Assembly: GCA_012064385.1 (NCBI GenBank)
Contig: QRDG01001975.1
Location: 946,918 to 1,010,917, forward strand
Origin: Puccinellia tenuiflora
Taxonomy: Eukaryota > Streptophyta > Magnoliopsida > Poales > Poaceae
DNA length: 64,000 nt
Reading direction: 5' to 3'
The position numbers and the translations under genes are program-made. The notes beneath the pieces are model-generated. The model saw only the letters and a program-made list of their open reading frames with translations, ran no database searches and had not been told where the DNA came from. Below, one piece after another: positions 1-11,356 of this stretch. Position 1 is the stretch's first letter; each line of letters opens with the position of its first letter.

Positions 1-499
1 TCCTGCTTCCATCTTCTACTAATTTTTTGTAGGCTTCAGGATCACTATCAAACTCATCACTGCCATCATCATCTTCACTAACTCCATCATGATTATCACT
101 GCGTAAGTTAACATTGTCATACATGCCAAAATTGTCAAGCAACATCTGGTCCAACTCATGAGTATAAGCATATTCTGGGACCTGGCCCTGGCCCTGGCCC
201 TGGTGCTGGTCCTGGTGCTGGTCATGGTCATTGTCATGGTCATGATCATGGTTAGGGTCAGGGTCTTCTAGTTTTTCTCCATGGAATACCCATGTCGTAT
301 AACCAGCCATGAATCCATTGCAAACTAAATGATCATGGACAATTGCCTCACATCTCCAGTACCTATTTCCACAACTCTTGCAAGGACACAAAACTAAATC
401 CTTCATCTCAGCTTTAGCTGCAGCGTAATGTAAAAATTTTCTAACACCAGTTTCGAAAACACTAGTTGACCTAGGGGATCTCAACCAACTCTTATCCAT
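1..499 (-). CDS. CACTA (En/Spm, TNP2-type) transposase, N-terminal part, runs off left edge
   Basis: The frame opens with ATG at 499 and stays open to the window edge (about 166 residues). The first ~75 residues match the plant transposase-associated domain that precedes TNP2 transposases: MDKSW start, a CPCKSC cysteine cluster near residues 36-41, then HDHLVCNGF and YTTWVFHGE. A low-complexity tract of D/H/Q/G repeats (made by CCTGGT/CCATGA-like hexamers at about 181-256) and an acidic D/E/N segment follow, as is usual before the TNP2 catalytic domain, which lies outside the window. A likely 5'UTR intron (554-652, GTAAGT...TTGCAG on minus) precedes the ATG. The protein would bind element ends and help cut and paste a CACTA element. 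Completeness cannot be judged here. Confidence 0.85.
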   Translation of the reverse strand, partial: MDKSWLRSPRSTSVFETGVRKFLHYAAAKAEMKDLVLCPCKSCGNRYWRCEAIVHDHLVCNGFMAGYTTWVFHGEKLEDPDPNHDHDHDNDHDQHQDQHQGQGQGQVPEYAYTHELDQMLLDNFGMYDNVNLRSDNHDGVSEDDDGSDEFDSDPEAYKKLVEDGSR

Positions 500-740
500 G
501 ATAAATAAAACATAGCACAATTCAAGCAATACCAGCACAATTCAATCAGTATCCTGCAAATTCATGAAGCAGAACACAATTCAAGTCTAACAAACCAGCA
601 CAACCAGATCGAACAGAGCGCAATCAATTATTAGAAATTCTCGAGTACTTACGAGATGAGCTCCCATGTGTAGATGGATGGGATAGTAATGACCGTCGCG
701 GGTCAAACTCCATGGGTTGTGCTTGGTGATGACGACGCGC

Positions 741-866
741 CGCTCTCCACCCCGCAGCTCTCCACCGACGGGCTTCGCGGCTTGCTTGGCGACGACGATG
801 GGCCGCTCTCCACCCCGCAGCTCTCCACCGACGGGCTTCGCGGCTTGCTTGGCGACGATGACGGGG
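741..866. repeat. 63-bp direct tandem duplication in a GC-rich leader
   Basis: Two nearly identical 63-bp copies begin at about 741 and 804 (start of unit: CGCTCTCCACCCCGCAGC). The period is a multiple of three. They lie between the divergently arranged CACTA transposase and the first B3 gene, upstream of the transposase 5' splice donor at 652, so they probably sit in the transposase leader. An ORF on each strand crosses the repeat but neither resembles a known protein. Confidence 0.75.
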
Positions 867-1390
867 AAGATAGGGCGACGGGGAGGAGATTGACGGGGAG
901 GAGAGCGATGGGGAGGGGAAGTCGGGGAGGGGAGCGATGGGGAGGGAAACTTTACAGGTGGGGTTTTTTCGAAAATGTTACGGGTGGGTTTTTTCAAAAA
1001 TGTTACGGGTGGGGGTTTTCTATTACGTTCCCTCACTCCATTACCCCTCACCATTACGGTTCCCTCACTCCACTCACCGCTGCAGTTTCTCTGCCGCCGC
1101 CGCCGTTCTCTAGATCTCCGCCGCTGCCGTTCTGCTTCGTCGCTATCATAACCGGTAAGCCTGCCGTACCACTTCGTCAGCTATGATTAGGGTTCCTCAT
1201 ATGGTTCCTCTTAGGGTTAGGGTTAGGGTAAAGAAGTTTGGGTTAGATCTACAGAGTGCGGATCCATACAAAGGGTTCCTCATAGGAGTTCTTGAAGTGC
1301 TCTTCCTTTCTCTTTATGCTATGTTTATTGAAGTCCACTGAATCATATCCCATTCTCGAGTACCTTCTTTCTTCTCACATAGGAAGCAAT
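867..1390. other. Divergent intergenic region and probable 5'UTR of the first B3 gene
   Basis: No protein-coding exon is supported here. A pyrimidine-rich, GCC-rich stretch at about 1080-1150 followed by GTAAGC at 1155 looks like a non-coding first exon with a 5' splice donor. Three TTAGGG-type units at about 1211-1228 form a telo-box-like motif, common in grass 5' regions. An acceptor-like CACATAG lies just before the chosen ATG at 1391. Confidence 0.4.
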
Positions 1391-4300
1391 ATGGCAAGCA
1401 AGAAGCAAGTTCTCATTGTCATCAACTCTAGTTATGAAGAGGAAAGTTCTCATCTGAGGAAGAACAAGGAGCCTGCACAGAAGTTTGAGGAGACTGCAAA
1501 GAAGAACAAGGAGGTTATGCATCCAGATCTTCCATCCAACCTTGAGAATAAGAAGAAAGAAGGTACTATTGATCCAAACATGGCTTCATACCTACAGATG
1601 ATTGTGGACAGAGGAGAAATAGATCCAACATTTGCCAAGGGTAAAGAGGATGCTGCTAACATGCCTTCTTCTAGTGCAATCAATGCCAAAAAGAAGAAGG
1701 AAGAGGCACTTGACATCTCAGGTCCCAGTGCAAGGCAGTGCAAGGAGAAGGATACACTTAAGATCCCATGTCTGGCAATTGACCCAAAGAAATTGAAGAA
1801 CAATTCCGCTGCTAGTGTAGAGTATGTAAAGAACCTTACGTTTCTGACAGAAACTGGGGTTATAGAACCAGAATATGCAAGACACATGCTTAATCTACTG
1901 CAAGATGATGAAGATGAAACAATAGTTGCTGTTGAGGACTCTGAAGACTCTAAAGAATCTGAATACTCTGAAGACTCTGAAGACTCTGAATACAGAGGTA
2001 AGTGCATGTTCATGTCCAGTTCAAGATGAATCTTGCTAAATTGCATTGTAGTCGAATAATGTTTCCTCCATTACTTTTGCAGGACCATCTGGGATTTCTG
2101 GTGAGACAAGACAGTTTGACAGGTTCTGCATGTTCGGAAACGACATGTACCTGAATGAAGCACAGATGGCTTTCCTTGATCACTACTGTGGTGGTATCGA
2201 AGAAATCACTACTTGGGTCAGCAAGTTTTATGTGCACAAGATGAATAATTCAAATGTCATTCCCAAAAAGTGCAAGATGGTAAGTGATACGTGTCAAACA
2301 AATCTACAATTTTTGAGTGATCCATGCTAATTTTGTGATGTCGTCACATGTTTCTATTATCATATCACATCATTTTTATGCATTTTGTTGGACTAACTTA
2401 TTGAAAAGATGCCTAGTGCCAGTTCCCTGTTTTTGCTGTTTTTGTGTCTCAGAAATTTACTTCTGGAAATATTCTCGGAATTGGACCAAAATTTACGGAG
2501 ATTATTTTTACGTCAAGACGAAGACGGAGTCCGAAGGGCGACCTGGGGGGCCACCCAGGGGCCACAGACGGGTGCCTGCCGCGACCCCCTGGACCCGCGG
2601 GTGGGGCCCGCCCCTGCCCCCTGGGCACCGCCTCGGCCCCCTCCGACACCTATAAAATCCTAAAAACCCTAAAAACGATGGGGTGACCATTATTTTCCAT
2701 AAAAGTCATCCCGAGGCGCCGTCACCTCAAACCCTAATTCGGGGGTGATTCTGAAGCAAATCTCGGCACCCTGCCGGAGGGGAGATCGATCCCGGAGGGC
2801 TCTTCATCGCCATGCCTTCCTCCGGGATGATTTGTGAGTAGTCCCACCTTAGACCTTCGGTCCATGGCAGTAGCTAGATGATAGTCTGTCTCTCTCTTGT
2901 GCTTCATGTCTTATGATCTTGTGAGCTGCCTAACATGATCAAGATCGATTATTGTAATGCTATGTGATGTGTTTGCTGGGATCCGATGGATTATAAAGTT
3001 ATGATCAGATTGTGCATGATTCTTATATGTTGATTTATGTGCTTGCATGCTCTCCGATGTGCGTAGTTACTTTGGCCAAGTGATTGTGTGTATCTCCAAA
3101 AGAGAGTATTTATGCTAGATAGTGGGTTCATGCCCCCTTTTGTTCCTCGGCACGAGTGACAGAAACGACTAAGGGCGAGGGTGTACTGTTGCTACTAAGG
3201 GTAAAACAGCGGTGTTAAAGTCTATTTTGATATTTAATATTGCTTACTTCATGCGCTTCACTTAATGCAAATGTCTGTTGCTTGCAACTTAATACCGATG
3301 GGTGACAGACTGGATAGCGATCCCACGGTGGACATTTTAGACAAATATGCAGTTGGACTCAATGGTCTTTGTTCATTGTCGTGATGCCTACTTAAATATT
3401 ATCATGTTCTATTTGTCATAGCTAGATTAAGTTTGTGTTATAATCTTGTCAATTGCCCAGCTGTAATTTGTTTACCCATCATATGAATGCTCTATTTACT
3501 TGAGAGACTCCACTAGTGAACCCATGGCCCCCGGTCCATCTTTTTACATTGATCGCAACCTTTATTCATCACTTTTCATCATCATTACTCCTCTGGTCCA
3601 TTTTCATAATTCATCTATTTCACTATACAATTAACCGCTTTGTTTTCTACGAGACCGGAAAGATTGACAGCCTTTCCGCCGTTGGGGACAAAGTATTTTG
3701 GTTGAGTGTGTGCAGGTCCATGTCTGTTGAAGATTAAGCGCCAGAGATTTTCAACATTCACTTTGTTGTTGATTTCAAGGTCCTACTGGTTCGATAAACC
3801 TCGGTTCGTTATCGAGGGAAAATGCTGCTTGCTACATCTCCACCTTCACTTGGGGCACCACCCAACTCTTCATCAGTAGAAATTAAGCTCTTTTCTGGCA
3901 CTGTTGCCGGGGAACACACTAAAGACACATAAGAAGATTAGTCCCCGCCAACTTTGCCAGCACTTAGCAAGCTCTTTTCTGGTGCCATTGCCGGGGATCT
4001 TGGAGCTACAACAAGGGGAGTCTCACACTCTCAATCACTTTACTTTGTTTTTGTCTTGCTTGTTTTATTTCTCGTTAGCTTATTTTTCTTGTTGCAAAAT
4101 TTTAAAACCCAAAAAAATTAGTGTAGACTTTATTCCTGTCTTGTTATTTTATTTTATCATTATGTCTTCCACTGAAAACACCAAGTTGTGTGACTTTACT
4201 AGCACTAATAACAATGATTTCATATGCTCTCCAATTGCTCCACCCGCTACTAAAGCGGAATCTTATGAAATTAAGCCTGCCTTGTTAAATCTTGTTATGA

Positions 4301-7300
4301 AAGAGCAATTTTCTGGTGCTAGTACTGATGATGCCGCCTCTCATTTAAATAACTTTGTTGAGTTATGTGATATGCAAAAGTATAAAGAGGTAGAAAGTGA
4401 CATCATAAAACTGAAGCTTTTCCCTCTCTCTTTGAGAGGGAAAGCAAAATAATGGTTATTGTCTTTGCCTAGAAATATCATTGATTCTTGGATTAAATGC
4501 AAAGATGCTTTTATTGGAAAATATTATCCACCTGCTAAAATCATACAATTAAGGAGTAACATTATGAACTTTAGACAATTTGATAATGAACATGTTGCTC
4601 AAGCTTGGGAGAGAATGAAATTTATGGTTAAAAATTGTCCCACGCATGGATTAACTATGTGGATGGTTATCCAAACCTTTTATGCAGGTTTGAATTTTTC
4701 TTCAAGGAACCTCTTGGACTCGGTAGCGGGAGGTACTTTCATGTCCACAACATTAAGTGCAGCAACTAAAATCTTGGATGATATGATGACAAATTATTCG
4801 CAATGGCGTACCGAAAGAGCTCCAAGTGGTAAGAAGGTAAATTCTGTCGAGGAAATTTCCTCTTTGAGTGATAAGGTTGATATGATTATGTCTATGCTTG
4901 CTACCAATCAGTCCCATATTGATCCTAATAATGTCCCACTTGCTTCATTAATTGCCCAAGAAAAGGATCAAGTTGATGTTAATTTTCTTAATAGAAGTAA
5001 CTTCAATAATAATGCTTATCGAAATAATTTTGGTAGTAACAACTATAAGCCTTATCCTCCCAATAATGGCAACTCTTATGGCAATTCCTATGGTAATTCT
5101 TATAATCCTAATAAGAATGTGTCCTCTGATCTTGAAAATGTTTTAAAAGAATTTATCACTTCGCAAAAAGCTTTCAACAAAACTGTCGAAGAGAAACTTG
5201 AAAAATTGTATAGACTTGTCTCTAAAGTGGAAGATCTTGCTCATGATGTTGAAATTTTAAAAATTAGAACCACTCCTCTTCAAGACAAGCCTACTAAATC
5301 TTTAAATGCTATTTCTATTCAAATTAATGAGAATGAAAGGATGATGGCTCGCTTGAAAGCTAGGTGGGCTAGAGAGAAAGAAGAAGCTAGAATTGCTGAA
5401 ATGAATAGGAAAATTGTTAAAGTTTATACTATCCAAACTACTAATGAGGAACCTCCTAGCCTATTTAAAGATGATTAAATTGATTGTGATAATTGCAATC
5501 TTACTTAAGTCATAAAGTTCCTACAAAAACTTGCTAAGTCACAGGATGATAGTAAATTAAATATTGCCTTCACCAAACATATTACCGATGCTCTTATCAA
5601 GGCTAGGGAAGAAAAGCTTAAGCTAGAAACTTCTATTCCTAGAAAATTAGAAGATGGATGGGAACCCACTATTAATATGAAAATAAATGACTTTTATTGT
5701 AATACTTTGTGTGATCTTGGTGCTAGTGTTTCTGTTATGCCTAAAAGTTTCTATGATATGCTCAATTTAAATCCTTTGGAAGAGTGCTATTTAAATGTTC
5801 ATCTTGCTGATTCTTCTAAAAAGAAACCTTTGGGTAGATTTGATGATGTCCTTATTGTTGTTAATGATAACTATGTTCCCTTTGACTTTATTGTTATGGA
5901 CATTGAGTGCAACGCTTCTTGTCCTATTATTTTGGGGAGATCGTTTTTGAGAACCGTTGGTGCCATTATTGATATGAAAGAGGGAAATATAAGATTTCAG
6001 TTCCCCCTCAGAAGAGGGATGGAGCACTTCCATAGATAGAGAAAAAAGCTTCCTTTTGAATCAATCATAAGGTCAAGATATGCTCTTGATGTTGCAAAGG
6101 CCTCCGAAAAAACTTGATATTTGGCATTGCGCCTAGCTAAAAGGCGTTAAAGAAAACCGCTTGTTGGGAGGCAACCCATCTTTTAATTTCAGTTTGCTTT
6201 TTACTTTTCTTGAGTCTTGAAGTTGTTGCCTCTGTAGCAACTTCATTGTATCTTTTTCTTTTGGTTTTTTGTGCCAAGTTTAGCCTCTAATGCATTGAAA
6301 GTGCGAGGTGTTGTTTTGCTGTCCAGAAACAAATTTCTATCCTTTACTGTTCGAAAATCCAGAAAATCTCTGAATTTTATATTTTTCGGAAATGTTTAGA
6401 CAGCAAGCCTGATACTTTTATCTATCTTTCGTTAGTTTTGAGTTTTCTGATTTGAGCTACAGAAGTGCCTCGAAAAATTCAATCTTTACAGACTGTTCAG
6501 ATTTTGACAGATTCTGCTTTTATTTTGCATTCGTCTCTTTACTATCGTTAAATGTGATACTCTAGAGGTGGAGTGCCACATTGAGACTTAGTGAACAGTA
6601 TCTAATGCCTAATAAAGTTTTTTGCAATTTGTCTTGAGTTGAACACATGTGCATTTTAATTTATGAGCACTAACCCTCTAATCAGTTTATGAGAAGTTTT
6701 ATGTGAAGGGAGTTTTTAAGTTCCAACGGAGAGGATAATGAAAAAATTGAAGATGGATCAGAGCTCAAGCTTGGGGATGCCCCCATGGCACCCCCTCTGA
6801 ATTTCAAGAACTATCAAGCGTCAAAGCTTGGGGATGCCCAAGGCATCCCCTCTTCTTCATCGACTATCATGAGGTCGTCTTCGTTGAACTAAGTTTTTAT
6901 CACTTTACATATTATTTGCTATGCTTGGAGCGTCTTTTTATTTTCAGTTTTGTATGTTATTTTGCTGGTCATATGCTTGTTTGATCCTTGCTTTATTTGT
7001 ATGGGAGAGAGACATGCTCCGCTTTTTTATTTGAATACTCCTATGCTTCGCTTATATTTTGTTGAGTATTCTTAGCTACTGTTTGTTTGCTAATAAGCTC
7101 TTGCTTTTAGCTTTTATCTTATTTAGAGCTGCTAGTGGTTGATGTTAAACTCTCTTGTTCTTCACTTATATTTGTTAGAGAGTTGTTTTGGTTGTTTGGT
7201 TAATGTGTTAGATCGGTAAAATGCTATGCATGTGGTAGTGGTATGAAGTAGAAAAAACCTGCATAGTCTTGTAGATAGCTATGTGGATAATTTGATACTT

Positions 7301-10300
7301 TTCAATTGTTTTGAGACATTAAAATGACTAATGGTTAAAATGTGTTGGTTAATGGTGTTAGAGCTGATTAGTGGAGATGTGTTAGTAAAGCGTGGAGCCA
7401 TACTTTTCTGAACTAAACAACCTAAGTCAACAATGCTAATGTGTCATGAATTCTGCTCAGTTGAAAATAAGTTCCTAGTGGGTAGTTACTGCAACGGTCG
7501 GGGAAGCCAACGGGGCACTTGTGTCACCGCCACGATCCCTCTCGGGGTGTCTCTAACCATTTGTGGAACATTGAAACTGCTAGTTGTTTGCAATATACGA
7601 AATGCATTGTGAGTTTTGGTTTTTTGGCACTTCCACTTCCATATTTTGCTAGCCTCTTCGGTGCTTCGCAATGCCCTCTCTCACATTGAGATTGGTGCAT
7701 ACTTCGCGAGTACATCCAACTCCGTGGGGGAACTTCATCCTGTTCTCCTACACATAAGCCAACTATCTCCCTCAAAACAGCCACCATACCTACCTATCAC
7801 GGCATTTCCATAGCCGTTCCGAGATACATTGCCATGCAACATCCATCATTACATTACATGACTTGATGTCGTTCTTCATTACCATATAGTTTGCTTGATC
7901 ATTGAGTTAGTGTGCTGCGTGGCTTGCCACATGTTCTACATTTTTTCCGCACTACGCTCGATCATGCATATCTCCTTTTATACATCATGTATTATTCTTA
8001 TGAGTTATGAGTACCAAAAAGTGTGATGATCCAATTGTAATATAGAGTGTTTCTCCTACAATGAGGTATAAAAAAAAGAGAAGAATAAAAGAGCCCAAAG
8101 GAGGACAAATGAGAGAGCATTTAAAAGAGCCAAGGAGGCCACCCAAAATCCAAAAAATAGAAAAAGAGAGAGGGAGCAACACTACTATCCTTTTTACCAC
8201 ACTTGTGCTAGTAGCACCTACACTTCATTGTAAAAGGTTCTCATGTTGTTTTAGTAGTATAACTAAGTGGGAAACTAACGTTATAGAACTTGGCTTGTAT
8301 ATTCCAAGGATGAGCCTTCTCAAGTGAGCTCTAGGTCTTCATGAGCAAGCAAGTTGGATGCACCCCCACTAGTTCCATTGGAGAGCTTTCATACACTTAT
8401 AGCTCTATGTGCATCCGTTGCATGGCAATCACTACTCCTCATATAGTGTCAACTACGGGACTTCCTTCTGTCTTATGGTTACCTTCTCCACTGTTTGAGC
8501 CTTTCTTTTTGACCTTCCAAACCTCCATCATTGTTCTCTTTGCCATAACATCTTGGTGCCAAAGCCACTTCTTACTTGCACTAGTTGAGTAGACTTCGAA
8601 ACAGTTGATTTGTGAAGTAGATGGATTAGGACACTTGACTTGAGCTTGGATATTTTCATGAATGACTAATTAGATGCTTTGAAGAGTGATTCATACTTTA
8701 CATTGGAGACATAATTTGCAATTCTTCTTTCTAAACCTTATGTATGGTTCCATGTCTCCAACACACTTATTCATGAAAAGTTTTTAACATTTGTTAGCTA
8801 GCGTTTGTTAATCATTGTTTGCTTAATGTCAACTATAGACAATTGTTTTGGATCACCTTATTCACATCATGTGCTTTGCATTACTATCTTGATCAAGATT
8901 ATGTTGGTTGCATGTCTCATCAAAAATTATTTTGTTATCACTTACCTACTCGAGGACGAGTAGGAGTTAAGCTTGGGGATGCTGATACGTGTCCAACGTA
9001 TCTATAATTTTTGAGTGATCCATGCTAATTTTGTGATGTTGTCACGTGATTCTATTATCATATCACATCATTTTTATGCATTTTGTTGGACTAACTTATT
9101 GACAAGATGCCCAGTGCCCGTTCCCTGTTTTTGCTGTTTTTGTGTTTCAGAAATTTACTTCTGGAAATATCTTCGGAATTGGACCAAAATTTATGGAGAT
9201 TATTTTTACGTCAAGATGAAGACGAAGAACGAAGGGCGACCTGGGGGGCCACCCAGGGGCCACAGGCGGGTGCCTGCCGCGGCCCCCTGGACCCATGGGT
9301 GGGGCCCGCCCTGCCCCTGGGCACCGCCTCGGCCCCCTCTGACGCCCATAAAATCCAAAAAACCCTAAAAACGACGGGGCGACCATTATTTTCCAGAAAA
9401 GTCATCCCGAGGCGCCGTCACCTCAAACCCTAATTCGGGGGGTGATTCTGAAGCAAATCCCGACACCCTGCCGGAGGGGAGATCAATCCCGGAGGGATCT
9501 TCATCGCCATGCCTTCCTCCAGGATGATTTGTGAGTAGTCCCACCTTAGACCTTGGGTACATGGTAGTAGCTAGATGGTAGTCTCTCTCTCTTTTTCTTC
9601 ATGTCTTATGATCTTGTGAGCTGCCTAACACGATCAAGATCGATTATTGTAATGCTATGTGATGTGTTTGCTGGGATCCGATGGATTATAAAGTTATGAT
9701 CAGATTGTGCATGATTCTTATATGTTGATTTATGTGCTTGCATGCTCTCTGATGTGTGTAGTTACTTTGGCCAAGTGATTGTGTGTATCTCCAAAAGAGA
9801 GTATTTATGCTAGATAGTGAGTTCATGCCCCCTTTTGTTCCTGGTCACGAGTGACAGAAACGTCTAAGGGCGAGGGTGTGTTGTTGCTACTAAGGGTAAA
9901 ACAGTGGTGTTAAAGTCTATTTTGATATTTAATATTGCTTACTTCATGCGCTTCAGTTAATGCAAATGTCTGTTGCTTGCAACTTAATACCGATGGGTGA
10001 CAGGCTGGATAGCGATCCCACGGTGGACTTTTTAGACAAAGATGCAGTTGGACTCAACAGTCTTTGTTCATTGTCGTGATGCCTACTTAAATATTATCAT
10101 GTTCTCTTTGTCATAGCTAGATTAAGTTTGTGTTATAATCTTGTCAATTGCCTAGCTGTAATTCCCTTGTCAATTGGTTGAGTGTGTGCAGGTCCACGTC
10201 TGTTGAAGATTAAGCGCCAGAGATTTTCAACATTCACTTTTTTTGTTGATTTCAAGGTACTACTCGTTCGATAAACCTCGGTTCGTTATTGAGGGAAAAC

Positions 10301-10735
10301 TGCTGCTTGCTACATCTCCGCCTTCACTTGGGGCACCACCCAACTCTTCATCAGTAGCAATCAGTAAGACCTTTTAACATTGATATGTGTATGATAGAAT
10401 ATTTATAGAGACTGTAAAATAGCATTGTGCCTCTGCTGGGTGTGCTCATATACTTGATGTCATGACAGGACTTTTGAGCAGAGTTCAGCAAAAATTATCT
10501 GAAGAGTCACATGCTAGAAGCCATGGATGTCCGTACAGAATGTTATGGCAGCAGCAAGAAGTTTAACATCACGACAAAGATGGGACAATTCACAAACAGA
10601 GCAATGATGACAAGTAAATGGTGGAATGCTGTGAAGACGTACAGACTGAAGGAGAATGACATTCTCCTTTTCAACTTCAAAACAAGATCAGCTGGTGGAC
10701 TGAGGTTGCGCATTGTACGCCTTCCAGCTAACTGA
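1391..10735 (+). CDS. B3-domain (REM-like) gene split by LTR retrotransposon A; possibly a pseudogene
   Basis: Proposed exons are 1391-1997, 2083-2279 and 10484-10735 (351 residues, phases 1 and 0). Exon 1 encodes a Lys/Glu-rich region with recurring G-x-I-(D/E)-P motifs and a Ser/Glu/Asp tail. Exons 2 and 3 give one B3 DNA-binding domain: VHKMNNSNVIP, then FSKNYLKSHM, TSKWWNAVKTYRLKEND and LRLRIVRLP. B3 proteins bind DNA in the nucleus; the target is unknown. The second intron holds the whole of element A. Comparison with the neighbouring paralogue suggests the original acceptor was at 10468, which would place a TGA at 10475-10477 in frame; the acceptor AGAG at 10483 avoids it. The start at 1391 is chosen because the paralogue has the same exon layout; an in-frame ATG also exists at 1316. 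It is functional only if the 8.2-kb intron is removed. Confidence 0.6.
2285..3885 (+). repeat. Left LTR of element A
   Basis: It starts TGATACG and ends at AGAAATTA, where the right LTR has AGCAATCA; the terminal CA has mutated to TA. A TATA box (TATAAAAT) lies at 2651-2658 and is changed to CATAAAAT in the right copy. The copy retains a segment at about 3467-3700 that is missing from the right LTR. Confidence 0.88.
3896..3997 (+). other. Primer-binding site of element A, present twice
   Basis: TGGCACTGTTGCCGGGGA (3896-3913) and TGGTGCCATTGCCGGGGA (3980-3997) are each preceded by AGCTCTTTTC. Both are near matches to the tRNA-Asp-type site TGGCGCCGTTGCCGGGGA, with different mismatches. The first lies at the expected distance from the LTR; the second is an 84-bp offset duplicate. 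Confidence 0.75.
4162..6039 (+). pseudogene. Gag-protease of element A, one frame with three stop codons
   Basis: A single reading frame runs from ATG 4162 to 6039, broken by TAA at 4450-4452, 5476-5478 and 5506-5508, with no frameshift. The gag part includes the capsid signature LKLFPLSLRGKAK, a stop where a Glu is expected, then WLLSLP, and later CKDAFIGKYYPP and FYAGLN. An Asn/Tyr/Gly-rich stretch (about 5000-5110) and a coiled coil follow. The C-terminal part is a retropepsin-like protease with CDLGASVSVMPKSFY (catalytic Asp in DLGAS) and CPIILGRSFLRT. Gag would form the virus-like particle and the protease would process it. No zinc knuckle is obvious. Confidence 0.85.
6040..8982 (+). other. 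Non-coding 3' internal region of element A
   Basis: No significant coding sequence. It carries the phrase TTGTTGGGAGGCAACCC just after the protease, two internal copies of AAGCTTGGGGATGC (6767-6780, 6824-6837) and a third at 8969-8982 serving as the polypurine tract. Stretches at about 7485-7580 and 8340-8470 are recognisably shared with the inverted element D (22405-22500 and 21465-21600). Confidence 0.7.
8983..10363 (+). repeat. Right LTR of element A
   Basis: It starts TGATACGTGTCCAACG and ends AGCAATCA just before the GTAAG target duplication. It is about 220 bp shorter than the left LTR because sequence between GCTGTAATT and GGTTGAGTGTG has been lost. Confidence 0.88.
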
Positions 10736-11356
10736 ATTGTGGAAGGCTATGTCCAGTGAAGAAACATAGGTTCCTAAGTAGAACCTAGTGTTTGCTTTTG
10801 TGCAAAAAACTAAGTAGAACTAATGTGATGCTCTAATGGTGGAAGGGCTGCTATGCCCTAAGTAGAACTACTTATTATTATGTTCTGTAACTGTGTGGTT
10901 GTAATGCGCTGTGAACTGTGTGGTTGCATATTCTGTGATGGTACCCTAAGTTCAGTTTCTGTGTGGTATATATTATGTGATGCTACCCTTAATTCAGTTC
11001 AGTTTTTGATGGTTTCTGACCGTGACCTAGTGACTAGCATGCCACTAAATGTTCTAAAGTACAAAACCTTCAGAACATTGGCACCTAGTCAAGATATTTG
11101 AATGTCCCAGGTGATTCTTTTTCAGTGTCTCTTTGAATGTTTAAACATTAACATCATTCAAATTTTGATACAGTTTACCCAAAGAAACTATGCATCTCAA
11201 GGGATTGTTTTTGCAAAAATTACATGAGTGGGAGGATTTGTTATGTAACCTAATCTTATAGGGGTTGTTTTTACAAAATTGAACATATATATAGGCAAGG
11301 GTTTCGCTGCATCCTTATCCTCTCCTTTCTTATCCTCTCCTTCCTCGGCCGCATCC

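Larger units (their letters stand above)
2285..10363 (+). mobile_element. LTR retrotransposon A (Ty3/gypsy, non-autonomous, gag-protease only), 8.1 kb
   Basis: LTRs 2285-3885 and 8983-10363 both start TGATACGTGTC, and GTAAG flanks the element at 2280-2284 and 10364-10368 as a perfect 5-bp target duplication. A tRNA-Asp-type primer site follows the left LTR and AAGCTTGGGGATGC abuts the right LTR as polypurine tract. Only degraded gag-protease sequence lies inside; no reverse transcriptase or integrase is visible. The LTRs differ at many scattered positions and the right copy has lost about 220 bp, so it is not a very recent insertion. It sits in an intron of a B3 gene in the same orientation. 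Confidence 0.92.

Noticed and set aside
1205..1230. TTAGGG-type tandem units suggesting telomere sequence
   Set aside because: Only about three units, in a gene leader region; better read as a telo-box motif than a telomeric tract. The same applies to CCCTAA units at about 44256.
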